A stretch of DNA of 64,000 bases from Pseudomonas sp. Leaf48 (GTDB lineage Bacteria > Pseudomonadota > Gammaproteobacteria > Pseudomonadales > Pseudomonadaceae). The notes under the pieces are model-generated. The model made no database searches, was not told where the DNA came from, and was given only the letters and a program-made list of their open reading frames with translations. The position numbers and the translations under genes were made by a program. Where the stretch lies: NCBI RefSeq assembly GCF_001421885.1, contig NZ_LMLH01000001.1, positions 125,151 through 189,150 on the forward strand, in the 5' to 3' direction. Of this stretch, positions 10,306-19,384 are shown one piece after another (position 1 is the first letter of the stretch; every line of letters starts with the position of its first letter).

Positions 10306-10331
10306 CTGGGGGACTCCCTTCGCAATGTGCA

Positions 10332-11816
10332 TCAGAAGCGCCAGATCACGTCGATGAACGCGCGGTGCATGTACGAGTCGACATCCTTGCCGTAGGCATC
10401 GCCGGGCTTGAACACGCCGCCGCGCAAGCGCACCAGGGCCGCTGGCTCATCGATCGACTGGCTCAGCGACGCTGGCAACAGGCCTTGCTTGAAGTACTTG
10501 GTCACCACCAGGTCCATTTCCTGACCGAGGTCTTTTTCGCCATCGGCCAGCGGCAGGGAGGTGCTGGACAGTACGGCGCCAGTGACGTCGTCGGTGTTGT
10601 TCTGCACGGCGTCGATGCCATTGCTGCCGACTGGCTTGTTGCCGTCGACGCGCCAGAATTTGTGATAGATCAGGCTGGCATCGTATTCGTCGTTGAGCAT
10701 CCACGAACCGAACAGCGTGGCGCTCTGCATGTTGCTCATTTCGCCACGGAAGGCTTCGCCGAAACGGTGCACCCGCGAGCGGGTACCGGTGTAGTTCGAA
10801 CGGTTGCTTTCCAGGCCATTTTGCTCGTAATCCTCGCTGGCGCGGGCATACGCGGCACCGACTTGCCATTGCGGATCGAGGCGCAGGCGCACGCCGATAT
10901 CGGTGGCCCAGCCATCGACATCGCCGCTGCGCTTGGCTTGCGCGGGAGCCGTGCCATCGGCGTTCAGCGGGTTGACCGTATCGCGATCACCGCTCATGCC
11001 GGTGATGCTGCCCCAGTAGTTGACGGTGTTGGTGTTGCGCCAGTTGTAGGCATCGCTGTTGGCCTGCAGGCCCAGCCAGCTGATGTCACCGTTCTGTTTT
11101 TTGTCCAGCGAATCGGCGGGAACGCCGGGTTCGGCATAGTCGAGTTTGCCGTCATCGTGGGTGTGATGACCGCGAATGCCCGCCCAGTGACCCGGTGTCC
11201 ACTGGTACTCGGCATCGGCGTAGACGTGCAGGCGATCCTTGTCTTCGGGTGCCAGCTCTTTCAGGTCGGTGCGGTACTCGCTGAAACGTTCGGCGATACC
11301 GGCGTTGGCACGCAGCAGGGTGGTGTCGAAGGTCCAGTTGAGCGCTTCGATGTTGGTGTCGCGCCATTGGCCGTCGTCATTGTGCAGACGCTGGCGACCG
11401 AATTTGAGGATCTCGCCAGGGTAGGGCGTGAAGCCGCTGTAGCCGACCCAGAATTCGCGCATGGCCAGATAGTTTTTCTTGGTCTCGCGATCACCGTTGT
11501 CAGTGGTCTCGGCGCCATCGGATTGCTGCAGGGTATCGGTCTCGATGATGTCGGTAGACGTCACCGCCTGACCCATGGCGAAGGCGCTCCACGCGCCGCT
11601 TTCGCCATACACCCACGGACGCAGGTCGAGGCCGACGCCGTTGACGTCGCCACCGCGCTGGGTGCCCAGGTCACGGTCGTCTTCGGACTGGCCGGTGATC
11701 TTCACGTCCAGGCCGAAATTCTTGGTTTCTTCCGTCATCGCAGCGAGTGTCGGGCAAGACCAGATCAGCGCGAAGGTGAGGCCGATACCGGCCTTCATGA
11801 ATGGATTCAATTTCAT
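10332..11816 (-). CDS. algE: AlgE, outer-membrane alginate export porin
   Basis: Anion-selective beta-barrel that carries alginate across the outer membrane. The 494-residue product has a signal peptide (cleaved after LAA near residue 26), alternating polar/aromatic strands typical of a barrel, many charged Arg/Asp loops, and ends with the aromatic terminal residue (IDVIWRF) expected for outer-membrane assembly. It overlaps the algK stop by 4 bases (ATGA-type), so the two are translationally coupled and their products form the secretion complex. Confidence 0.96.
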   Translation of the reverse strand: MKLNPFMKAGIGLTFALIWSCPTLAAMTEETKNFGLDVKITGQSEDDRDLGTQRGGDVNGVGLDLRPWVYGESGAWSAFAMGQAVTSTDIIETDTLQQSDGAETTDNGDRETKKNYLAMREFWVGYSGFTPYPGEILKFGRQRLHNDDGQWRDTNIEALNWTFDTTLLRANAGIAERFSEYRTDLKELAPEDKDRLHVYADAEYQWTPGHWAGIRGHHTHDDGKLDYAEPGVPADSLDKKQNGDISWLGLQANSDAYNWRNTNTVNYWGSITGMSGDRDTVNPLNADGTAPAQAKRSGDVDGWATDIGVRLRLDPQWQVGAAYARASEDYEQNGLESNRSNYTGTRSRVHRFGEAFRGEMSNMQSATLFGSWMLNDEYDASLIYHKFWRVDGNKPVGSNGIDAVQNNTDDVTGAVLSSTSLPLADGEKDLGQEMDLVVTKYFKQGLLPASLSQSIDEPAALVRLRGGVFKPGDAYGKDVDSYMHRAFIDVIWRF

Positions 11817-13318
11817 AGGGATTCCTCGCCGTCTTCTTCTTGCAGGGCGTGCAGTTGCAGCGTGTTCTGGCTCAAGGCACCACGAACGCTCTGTTCTTGT
11901 TTCAACAGGCGTTGGGCCTCGGCGAGCTGCGCAGGCGGCAGTTGGGCTTCGAGTGTTTGTGCAAGCTCGGTGGCTTGCGGGGTGTTCTGCGCCTTGGCCA
12001 ATTGGCTGAAGACGTACGCATTGAGTGGGTCAGGCTTGGTGCCTTTGCCTTGGGAAAACAGTTGGGCGATGGCGAAGTCGGCGCTGTTCTGGCCGTTGCG
12101 CGCAGCGGTCAGCAGGTGATCCAGTGCCTTCTGCGGATAGACTTTGCCCAGGTAGCCACGGCGGTAGATCTGGCCGAGGTAATAATCGGCGGCGACTTCG
12201 CGGCCGACGGCTTTCTGGAAGTGTTCTTCGGCGACCTTGGCATCGGCCGGGACCATTTTGCCTTCGTAGTAGAGCTTGCCCAGCAACAGCTCCGCGCGCG
12301 GCTGATCGGCGGCGCGGCCGTTGTCGAGGTACTTCATCATCTGGTCGACATCGCCCAGTTCAGGGAAGTCGTAGAGCAGTTGTGCGAGGGTGACCCAGGA
12401 TGCAGGGTAGCCAGGAGCGATGGGTTCGAGCAGCGACTTTGCGGTTTTTTCGTCAGGCGTACCCAAGGTCGAATCGGCGAGGACGCGGGCGACGCTATCC
12501 ACACGCTGAGCGGAAACTTTGCCGAGGGCGTGACCGGCCTGCATCTGCTTGATCAGCTCGGCCTGTTGTTCAGGCTGGGCTTTTTTCTGGTAGACCGTGG
12601 CCAGTTCGACGTAGCAGATGTCGGTGGTGTTGAGGGCAGCCTTGCAGATCTTTTCCACGTCATCCAAATGCTGGTCGTAAGTGCCCTGGGTGCGATACAG
12701 CAGCACCTGCGCCAGGCCCGCTTCCGGCTTGCCTTCAGCGCGCCATTGGCTGATCTGCTGCTGGGCATTCACGTTGGGGAAACTGTGCGGGTATTGCAGG
12801 TACAGCATCGCCAACGGGATCAGGGTGTTGCCTTCGCCAGCGGCCGAGGCTTTTTTCAACAAGGTCTCGGCTTCGTGCTGTTCGGCTTCGGTGGAGCCGG
12901 GCTTGGCCACCAGCAGACGACCCAGACGCGCCTGGGCCCGCGGTGAAACGCTGGCGGCGGCGCGGTAAGTCGCCTCGGCCTGTTTCATCTGCGCCGGGTC
13001 GCGACTGTCGACCTGGATGTCGGCCAGACCAACCTGGGCTTCGCTGTAGCCCAGGTCTGCCAGTTGCTGATAGTTCTGCGCCGCCAGCGCGGTATCGCCA
13101 CGCTTGAGGGCTTCATTGGCCAGGCGCTGGTCGGGCAGGCCGGCGCAACCGGCGAGGCTGACTGCCAATGCAACTGCACACAGTGAACCCATGTGGGAGC
13201 GGGCTTGCTCGCGAAAGCTGTGTGTCAGCCGGCATTGATTTTGAATGTCGAACCGCATTCGCGAGCAAGCCCGCTCCCACAGGGGATGTGGTGTGTTCAC
13301 AAGATCTGGCGTCGTCAC
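11813..13318 (-). CDS. algK: AlgK, TPR/Sel1-repeat outer-membrane lipoprotein, N-terminus invaded by a REP element
   Basis: Periplasmic scaffold of alginate secretion. From [12 protein letters not shown] onward it is a normal AlgK of helical TPR-like repeats. The lipobox LAGC is intact, preceded by the hydrophobic core AVALAVS. The start is abnormal: a strong GGAGGAG site lies just after the alg44 stop with a GTG (13318) 6 bases downstream, but between it and the signal core lies a full 90-bp REP pair (13192-13281) that stays in frame. Reading from the GTG gives 501 residues with a lipobox Cys near residue 57, much longer than a normal lipoprotein signal. Alternative starts are ATG at 13258 inside the REP or ATG at 13192, neither with a good ribosome site. 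Confidence 0.9.
   Translation of the reverse strand: MTTPDLVNTPHPLWERACSRMRFDIQNQCRLTHSFREQARSHMGSLCAVALAVSLAGCAGLPDQRLANEALKRGDTALAAQNYQQLADLGYSEAQVGLADIQVDSRDPAQMKQAEATYRAAASVSPRAQARLGRLLVAKPGSTEAEQHEAETLLKKASAAGEGNTLIPLAMLYLQYPHSFPNVNAQQQISQWRAEGKPEAGLAQVLLYRTQGTYDQHLDDVEKICKAALNTTDICYVELATVYQKKAQPEQQAELIKQMQAGHALGKVSAQRVDSVARVLADSTLGTPDEKTAKSLLEPIAPGYPASWVTLAQLLYDFPELGDVDQMMKYLDNGRAADQPRAELLLGKLYYEGKMVPADAKVAEEHFQKAVGREVAADYYLGQIYRRGYLGKVYPQKALDHLLTAARNGQNSADFAIAQLFSQGKGTKPDPLNAYVFSQLAKAQNTPQATELAQTLEAQLPPAQLAEAQRLLKQEQSVRGALSQNTLQLHALQEEDGEESL
13192..13281. repeat. REP pair within the 5' coding part of algK
   Basis: Two inverted REP cores (GTGGGAGCGGGCTTGCTCGCG at the low-coordinate end and its complement ending at 13281) enclose about 40 bases. 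It is 90 bp long, a multiple of three, and contains no stop in the algK frame. On the algK strand it reads as [10 protein letters not shown]...[10 protein letters not shown]. Confidence 0.9.
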
Positions 13319-13333
13319 GTGCATCTCCTCCGG

Positions 13334-14503
13334 TTACAGACCAGCAGCCATGGCTTTGTCGATCAGCCAGTTCAGGTTCGGGCCACGGTCGCTGCTCACT
13401 TCCACCGGGCGGCCGGCGAGGGTGCTGTCCAGGGCGTCGTCCGGCTGGATCAGGACGCGGATGTCGGAGGACAGGTCGGCGCTTTTCAGGCTGGTGCTGC
13501 TGACGATCTTGCCGGTGCGGGTCTGGTCTTCGCCGGCGATCTGGAAACGCACGGCGGTGCCCGGGCGCACGTCACCGAACTGGCGGTAGGAGAAGCGTGC
13601 TTCGACATTGGCTTCGCTGTTGCGTGGCACCAATTGGAAGATCACGTCACCCTTGCTGGCGTACTGACCGTCGGCGACCATTTGCTGGGCCACGGTGCAG
13701 TCGCACGGCGAGGTCAAGGTGCCGGTCATTTGCTTGCCGAACAGTTCTTCAACCTTGGCAGGGGCCAGTTGATCGTCTTCCAGATGACCCTTGAGCACGT
13801 CGAGCATGCTGGTGCTGAAGGTCGCCAGCGGTGCGCCCTTGGCGGCCACGCCGTCGGCTTTCACCAGGCTCTGCACGGTGCCGTCGCGCGGCATGGTGAT
13901 GTTCACGCCCGGCACGCTGACCAGACCAGCCTGGGCGTGGCTGACGAAGTACATGCCGTATACCGACTTGAAGATGAAGCCGAACGCGGCCAGGCCCACC
14001 ACGAAAATCCCCAGGCTGAACGTCACGGCTTTCATGCGTCCGAAGGCGGTCATGCCGTGGCCGCCGTCCTTGATCTTGCGCGCCTTGGTGAAGTTGTCGC
14101 GCTGCAGGGTCGCCAGCACTTCGCCGATGGTGACGATGTCGCCGGCCAGGTGCGAAGTGATCAGGTGGCGCAGGGTCGAGATGTCTTGCGGTTCCAGGTT
14201 CTGGAACTGGCATCCGGTACGACCGGTCTCGCGATCGTAGGAGCGCACCTGCAACTCCACGTCCATGGCCAGGCCGAGGTTGTCGATGACGAATTGCAGA
14301 CGGGCCTTGTACTTGTCGCCGATCTTCAGTGGCAACTGACCGGCATTGAACGCCAGGCCACCGGCGGACAGGTCGATCACCCGGGCTTCGACCGGAGTCC
14401 GGTCAGGGCCGAAGAAACGCAGCTTGGCCGGGATTTTCACGCGGGCGTGCTGGCGCTGGGCTTCGGATTCATGCACTACGTTGGCGTTGACGGCGGTATT
14501 CAT
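13334..14503 (-). CDS. alg44: Alg44, PilZ c-di-GMP receptor of alginate polymerase
   Basis: Inner-membrane protein that activates alginate synthesis on binding c-di-GMP. The N-terminal PilZ domain has the binding residues R17 and R21 (RQHAR) and D44 in DLSAGG, the same numbering as P. aeruginosa Alg44. A transmembrane segment at about residues 158-178 is followed by a periplasmic membrane-fusion-like domain. It is 389 residues. It lies 36 bp after alg8, and its stop codon directly precedes the algK ribosome site. Confidence 0.96.
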   Translation of the reverse strand: MNTAVNANVVHESEAQRQHARVKIPAKLRFFGPDRTPVEARVIDLSAGGLAFNAGQLPLKIGDKYKARLQFVIDNLGLAMDVELQVRSYDRETGRTGCQFQNLEPQDISTLRHLITSHLAGDIVTIGEVLATLQRDNFTKARKIKDGGHGMTAFGRMKAVTFSLGIFVVGLAAFGFIFKSVYGMYFVSHAQAGLVSVPGVNITMPRDGTVQSLVKADGVAAKGAPLATFSTSMLDVLKGHLEDDQLAPAKVEELFGKQMTGTLTSPCDCTVAQQMVADGQYASKGDVIFQLVPRNSEANVEARFSYRQFGDVRPGTAVRFQIAGEDQTRTGKIVSSTSLKSADLSSDIRVLIQPDDALDSTLAGRPVEVSSDRGPNLNWLIDKAMAAGL

Positions 14504-14539
14504 AAGGGCGATTTCCTGGTTAATTCAAAAAGGGGGCGG

Positions 14540-16021
14540 TCAGACCATCATCAGCAGCACGGCGACAAAAATGCTGCCGGCGGAGAAGGTCATGGTCCGA
14601 GACGACCAGGTGTTGAACCAACGTTGAAAGCTGGCGAGATCACGGGTCAGGGCAGTGGGCTGGCGGGTCCAGGACTGTTGGTCGAGGCGGAAGAACACGT
14701 AGATCTTCACCAGCGCGCCGACGATCTGGTTGTAATAGAGAATCGCCGGGTAGGCCGGGCCGATCCGGTGACCGGAGCAGGACAGCAACAGGGTCAGGAT
14801 CAGGCGAGTGATGCCGATCCACAGCAGGTACACGAGGATGAACGCGGTGCCGTACTTGAAGCTGGCGATCAGTGCCACGGTCAGGCCCAGCAGGGAGGTC
14901 CACATCGACACGCGCTGATCGAACAGCACCACCGAGGTGAACGCACCGAGGCGTTTGACCCCAAGGCCGAGGGCCCGGGAGTTCTGCCGCAGGTTGTTGC
15001 CGTACCAGCGGAACATCAGCTTGCGGCTGGCCTTGATGAAGCTCTTTTCCGGCGGATGTTCGACGGTGTTGATCGCAGCGTCAGGCACGTAGAAGGTGTC
15101 GTAGCCCAGGCGCATGAGGCTGAACCAGCTCGACTTGTCGTCGCCGGTCAGGAACTTGAAACGACCCAGGCGCCAGTGTTGCAGCGAGTCGCTTTCCACG
15201 TCGGCGATGAATTCCGGGTTGGTCACCACGGTGGCACGGAACACCGACATGCGTCCGGTCATGGTCAGCACGCGCTTGGACAGGGCCATCGAGCACATGT
15301 TGATGTGACGCTGGGCAAAACGCAGCTTGTGCCATTCGCTCATGATGTAGCCGCCACGCACTTCGCAGAATTCGTTGGTGGTCAGGCCGCCGACGTTGCC
15401 GAACAGCTGGAACCACGGCACGGTCTTGCGCACCACGCCTTCGCCGAGCACGGTGTCGCCATCGATCACGGCGACCACGGCGCGGTCATCCGGCAGGTGA
15501 CGGGAGATGGCGCGGAAACCGAAGGCCAGGCCGTCGCGCTTGCCGGTGCCGGGGATGCGCACGAAGTCGAGCTTTACGTGCGGTGGCGGGTTCATCCGCT
15601 TCCACAGGCTCTTGACCAGCAGTTCATCGGACATTTCCACGATCGAGCAAACCACGGTGGTCGGCAGGCCGCAGTCGATGGCTTCGCGGATCACCGAGCA
15701 GTAGACCTGTGCGGTGGTCAGGGCGTCGATGCGGAAACTGGTGACCATCAAAAACACATGGGATGGGTCAGCCGCTTTGCCCAGCTTGCGCACTTTGCGT
15801 CGCAGGTGCGGGTAGACCACGTAGAGGAACAGCATGCCGCGCAGGAAGTGCGTGGCACCCATCGAGTAGCGCCAGATGCCGACGATACCAATCAGGAAAA
15901 TAAAGTCCTTCGACTCGGAGTCGAACGTGGACACAGGCAACGCCATGGCGATGCCCATCAGTAAACTCAAATAAAACAGCCAACCGGCGGCCTGGAGTAG
16001 GCCGTGTTTTAGCCTGTGCAT
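14540..16021 (-). CDS. alg8: Alg8, mannuronan polymerase (family 2 glycosyltransferase)
   Basis: Membrane glycosyltransferase that polymerises GDP-mannuronate and passes the chain to the periplasm. It has N-terminal transmembrane helices (about residues 12-60), a cytoplasmic GT-2 domain with the DGD metal motif (VIDGDTV) and an acceptor/processivity segment [10 protein letters not shown] followed by GDDKS, then three or four C-terminal helices. It is 493 residues, normal for Alg8. It starts 183 bp after the algD stop, a gap filled with palindromic repeats. Confidence 0.96.
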   Translation of the reverse strand: MHRLKHGLLQAAGWLFYLSLLMGIAMALPVSTFDSESKDFIFLIGIVGIWRYSMGATHFLRGMLFLYVVYPHLRRKVRKLGKAADPSHVFLMVTSFRIDALTTAQVYCSVIREAIDCGLPTTVVCSIVEMSDELLVKSLWKRMNPPPHVKLDFVRIPGTGKRDGLAFGFRAISRHLPDDRAVVAVIDGDTVLGEGVVRKTVPWFQLFGNVGGLTTNEFCEVRGGYIMSEWHKLRFAQRHINMCSMALSKRVLTMTGRMSVFRATVVTNPEFIADVESDSLQHWRLGRFKFLTGDDKSSWFSLMRLGYDTFYVPDAAINTVEHPPEKSFIKASRKLMFRWYGNNLRQNSRALGLGVKRLGAFTSVVLFDQRVSMWTSLLGLTVALIASFKYGTAFILVYLLWIGITRLILTLLLSCSGHRIGPAYPAILYYNQIVGALVKIYVFFRLDQQSWTRQPTALTRDLASFQRWFNTWSSRTMTFSAGSIFVAVLLMMV

Positions 16022-16061
16022 AATCGGAATCCTAAAGTCAGTTGCAAGTCTCGCGCCCCCA

Positions 16062-16177
16062 GCAGGGACCGGCTTGCCGGCGATGGCGATCTCAGGTAGG
16101 CCATCGCTGGCAAGCCAGCTCCTGCAGGTTTGCGGTGATCCTGTAGGAGCCGGCGCCCGCTACGGCTTGCCGGCGAT
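16062..16177. repeat. palindromic repeats between algD and alg8
   Basis: An imperfect hairpin at 16062-16125 pairs GCAGGGACCGGCTTGCCGGC with a partner ending AGCTCCTGC. It is followed at 16141-16177 by a second short element, TGTAGGAGCCGGCGCCCGC with CGGCTTGCCGGCGATC. These are degenerate members of the same repeat class and lie in the operon right after its first gene. Confidence 0.7.
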
Positions 16178-16204
16178 CAGCGCGAAGCGCTTACAACCCG
16201 CCGG

Positions 16205-17521
16205 TTACCAGCAAATGCCTTCGGTGCGACCGCTGACGCTGGTGGCCTTGGACATGAAGCCGACCAGGTCGATCACCTGCTTGCCGTGCGGTACGTCCTT
16301 CACCAAGGCGCGGAATTTCTCGTCACGGTTACCGAGGATGATCACGTCGGAGTTGTTGATCACGGCGTCAAAGTCGGCGTTGAGCAAGGACGAGACATGG
16401 GGAATCTTCGACTCGATGTAGTCCTTGTTCGCGCCGTGGACACGGGCGTATTCGACGTTGCTGTCGTAGATGCTCAGGTCGTAGCCCTTGCCGATCAGCA
16501 GTTCCGCCAGGTCAACCAGCGGGCTTTCGCGCAGGTCGTCTGTGCCGGCCTTGAAGCTCAGGCCCAGCAAGGCAACTTTGCGTTTGTCGTGGCTTTCAAC
16601 GATGTCGAAGGCGTTCTGCACCTGGGACTCATTACTGCGCATCAGCGAGTTGAGCAGCGGCGCTTCGACATCCAGGGAACCGGCGCGGTAGGTCAGGGCG
16701 CGCACGTCTTTTGGCAGGCACGAGCCGCCGAACGCGAAACCCGGGCGCATGTAGTACTGGGACAGGTTGAGGGTCTTGTCCTGGCAGACCACGTCCATCA
16801 CTTCGCGACCGTCGACGCCGACCGCCTTGGCGATGTTGCCGATCTCGTTGGCGAAGGTCACCTTGGTGGCGTGCCAGACGTTGCAGGTGTACTTGATCAT
16901 CTCGGCAACGGCGATGTCCTTGCGGATGATCGGCGCGTCGAGTTCTTCGTACAGCGATTGCAGGACGTCGCCCGACGCCTTGTCGAACTCGCCGATGACG
17001 GTCATTGGCGGCTGGTCGTAGTCGGCGATGGCAGTGCTTTCGCGCAGGAACTCAGGGTTCACGGCAACACCGAAATCAACACCGGCCTTCTTCCCGGAGC
17101 AGTCTTCGAGAATCGGGATCACCACGTTGGCCACAGTGCCCGGCAGCACGGTGCTGCGAACCACGATGGTGTGGCGGGTGGTCTTGTCACGCAGGACAAA
17201 ACCGATTTCGCGGCACACGGCCTCGATGTAGTTCAGTTCCAGGTCGCCGTTCTTCTTGCTCGGCGTACCGACGCAGATCATCGACAGGTCGGTGTCGCGA
17301 ATCGCCTCGGCGAAGTTGGTGGTGCCGCGCAGACGACCGTTCTGGATACCTTGCGCCAGAAGTTCGCCCAGGCCGGGTTCAACAATCGGCGATTTACCGG
17401 CATTGATCATGTCGATCTTGTCTTTGGCAACATCGACGCCAACGACGTCATGGCCCCGTGCAGACAGGCAGCCGGCACATACCGCGCCAACGTAACCCAA
17501 ACCAAATATGCTGATGCGCAT
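16205..17521 (-). CDS. algD: AlgD, GDP-mannose 6-dehydrogenase
   Basis: First and committed step of alginate synthesis: NAD-dependent four-electron oxidation of GDP-mannose to GDP-mannuronate. The Rossmann motif GLGYVG is at residues 7-12. E161, K210 and the nucleophile C268 (GGSCLPKD) match the known active site. At 438 residues it is full length. It leads the operon and is preceded by a long intergenic leader, as in other pseudomonads where AlgU, AlgR and AmrZ control this promoter. Confidence 0.98.
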   Translation of the reverse strand: MRISIFGLGYVGAVCAGCLSARGHDVVGVDVAKDKIDMINAGKSPIVEPGLGELLAQGIQNGRLRGTTNFAEAIRDTDLSMICVGTPSKKNGDLELNYIEAVCREIGFVLRDKTTRHTIVVRSTVLPGTVANVVIPILEDCSGKKAGVDFGVAVNPEFLRESTAIADYDQPPMTVIGEFDKASGDVLQSLYEELDAPIIRKDIAVAEMIKYTCNVWHATKVTFANEIGNIAKAVGVDGREVMDVVCQDKTLNLSQYYMRPGFAFGGSCLPKDVRALTYRAGSLDVEAPLLNSLMRSNESQVQNAFDIVESHDKRKVALLGLSFKAGTDDLRESPLVDLAELLIGKGYDLSIYDSNVEYARVHGANKDYIESKIPHVSSLLNADFDAVINNSDVIILGNRDEKFRALVKDVPHGKQVIDLVGFMSKATSVSGRTEGICW

Positions 17522-18006
17522 CGCATTTACCTCTCTATTATCAAGCCTGTCTTTATCAGGCCATTAAATGGCCGGAGTTAATGGTGTTCAGCGGTAATAG
17601 TGCACTCGCAAGTGCGACTTGCAGGCGTCGCAATGCCGTGTGCAGGCATACAAAGTTCCGAGTGTCTAAATCGATGCACTCAAGATGTGCGTAACCAGGC
17701 CTTGTTATTATGATTTGCCCTGTTATGCAGCCAGACTTCTTGGAAGAAGTTCCAGGCGCAAAGGTACTGCACGCTCGATGTCAGGCCGAAAGCCCGTGAA
17801 TCAAGCGGTTGGGTGCTCAGGCGAGCACGTTATAGGGGCGCGGCCTTGGCCTTTTAGGGGATAGGCATTAATGCATATCTCCAGTCTTTCCTGTGTTGAC
17901 CACATCAGGGATTAGTCAGCGTTAGTTTGCGCCGCAACTTTGCTGGCTCAATCACTTCTCTTCGTAAGTTATCTCGTACAGCCTCGGCGATAATCGTTAC
18001 CGGTGG

Positions 18007-18033
18007 TATGAACTGCGCATCAGGACGAAGTTC
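18007..18033 (-). promoter_or_regulatory. candidate AlgU (sigma-22/sigma-E type) promoter for algD
   Basis: On the minus strand GGAACTT (-35 ending at 18028) is followed after exactly 16 bases by TCATA (18011-18007), close to the AlgU consensus GAACTT-N16/17-TCtgA. It would give an algD leader of nearly 480 nt. Two other GGAACTT sites nearer algD lack a good -10. Confidence 0.4.
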
Positions 18034-18302
18034 CAGCCCATCCATCGGTGAATCTGAAATTTCTTGAAATATTGATGAAGATGGCACTGCTCTCAAATTG
18101 ATAGCACTGGGCGTTTGGCCCTTTATATATAGGCGGAGAATTGCGGCGGATAGTTTTTTGCCACTACTGTTAAAAAATGTCAGTGCCACTACGGAAAAAA
18201 ATGATTGAAGTCGAGTGAAACTAATTTAAGGAAAATCGGTGATGATTTTTTGACGCCAATAGAATGGCGATCAGGCGGGGGATTGTCGGACGATCAATGG
18301 GT

Positions 18303-18330
18303 GGCGCATGAGGGTTCATTCCCATGCGCC
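18303..18330. terminator. hairpin downstream of yaaA
   Basis: A perfect 8-bp stem, GGCGCATG/CATGCGCC, encloses a 12-base loop 12 bases beyond the yaaA stop. There is no T-tract on the yaaA strand, so it may be a transcript-end stabiliser rather than a true terminator. Confidence 0.45.
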
Positions 18331-18341
18331 GATGCTTTGCA

Positions 18342-19121
18342 TCACTGCGGTGCGTGGTCGCGCAAAAACACCAGATTGTCCGGTTTGGACTGTTCGGCGC
18401 TGTAGCGATAGCCTTGCACATCGAACTGCGTCAGTGCGGCCGGGTCGTTGATGCGCTCTTCAATGACGAAGCGACTCATCAGGCCGCGGGCTTTTTTCGC
18501 GTAGAAGCTGATGATTTTGTACTGGCCGTTTTTCAGGTCCTTGAACTCGGTATTGATGATGCGTGCGTTCAGGGCGCTGCGTTTGACCGCTGAGAAGTAC
18601 TCGTTGGAAGCCAGGTTGAGCAGTACGTCATCACCCTGGTCGGCCAAGGCTTCGTTCAGCCATTCACTGATCCGCGTGCCCCAGAAAGCATACAGATCCT
18701 TGCCCCGGGCATTGGCCAGCTTGGTGCCCATTTCCAGGCGATAGGGTTGCATCAGGTCCAGCGGACGCAGCAGGCCGTAGAGGCCCGAGAGCATGCGCAG
18801 GTGTTTTTGGGCGTAGTCGAAATCGGCTTCGCTGAGGGTTTGCGCATTCATGCCGGTGTACACATCGCCCTTGAAGGCCAGCAGTGCCTGTTTGGCGTTT
18901 TCCGGGGTGAAGGCTGGGGTCCAGCTGCCGAAGCGCGCGGCATTGAGCCCGCCGATCTTGTCGGAGACGTGCATCAGCTCGCTGATCTGCGCCGGGGTCA
19001 GCTCGCGCAATTGTTCGATCAGCTCCTGGGAATGGTCGAGGTATTGCGGCTGCGTGAAGCGCTGGGTCGCCGGCGGTGTTTCGTAGTCGAGGGTTTTGGC
19101 GGGGGAAATCACCATCAGCAT
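18342..19121 (-). CDS. yaaA: YaaA, peroxide-stress protein (DUF328/UPF0246)
   Basis: Cytoplasmic protein that in E. coli limits free iron and protects DNA during peroxide stress. The conserved start [14 protein letters not shown] and the interior motifs ([31 protein letters not shown]) are present. The open frame extends upstream through a REP element, but the ATG at 19121 has GGAG 8 bases upstream and gives 259 residues, the family length. It is transcribed toward algD and away from the deacetylase-like gene. Confidence 0.95.
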   Translation of the reverse strand: MLMVISPAKTLDYETPPATQRFTQPQYLDHSQELIEQLRELTPAQISELMHVSDKIGGLNAARFGSWTPAFTPENAKQALLAFKGDVYTGMNAQTLSEADFDYAQKHLRMLSGLYGLLRPLDLMQPYRLEMGTKLANARGKDLYAFWGTRISEWLNEALADQGDDVLLNLASNEYFSAVKRSALNARIINTEFKDLKNGQYKIISFYAKKARGLMSRFVIEERINDPAALTQFDVQGYRYSAEQSKPDNLVFLRDHAPQ

Positions 19122-19219
19122 GAAGTCGTCTCCTTTAATCGTGGCGGCGATTCTAGGGGGTTGTCGGTGACGACTCCAGCTATCAAGTCCATAGGTGATG
19201 ACCGGTTCACCACAAACCC

Positions 19220-19307
19220 GTGGGAGCGGGCTTGCTCGCGAAAGCGCTATGACTTTCAACAAAAACGTCGACTGATACACCGCTTTCGCGAGCAAGCCCG
19301 CTTCCAC
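19220..19307. repeat. REP pair between yaaA and the deacetylase-like gene
   Basis: Inverted REP cores enclose about 40 bases. It lies in the divergent intergenic region upstream of both genes. Confidence 0.9.
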
Positions 19308-19384
19308 AGTGGTTCGGTGTTGCTGCGGGAGTTGGTAGCGGATCAGCTATAGTGCCGCGCGGGTTTTGTTATGGAGACATCCCA

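Larger units (their letters stand above)
17522..18341. other. long algD upstream region without a convincing gene
   Basis: This 820-bp stretch is more AT-rich than the surrounding genes. It holds three GGAACTT hexamers on the minus strand (ending at 17653, 17747 and 18028), one of which has a matching AlgU-type -10. It also has a 16-bp palindrome, ACTTCTTGGAAGAAGT, at 17735-17750, and at its far end the yaaA 3' hairpin. One GTG-initiated frame (17905-18189) is open but has no ribosome site. The region probably acts as the algD control region and mRNA leader. Confidence 0.6.

Noticed and set aside
13193..15964. A 923-residue open frame opposite alg8, alg44 and the algK 5' end on the plus strand
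   Set aside because: It is the antisense shadow of GC-rich real genes; its composition (many His, Gln, Val, Gly) is typical of a mirrored frame and it has no ribosome site of its own function.
17747..17752. A second GGAACTT as the algD -35 (and a third at 17653-17658)
   Set aside because: The sequence at 16-17 bases (CTGCA/TGCAT or GCATT) does not resemble an AlgU -10, so the site further upstream was preferred.
17905..18189. A GTG-started 94-codon frame upstream of algD
   Set aside because: No ribosome site, AT-rich codon choice and overlap with the candidate algD promoter; more likely leader/control DNA. It could be revisited if conserved in other strains.
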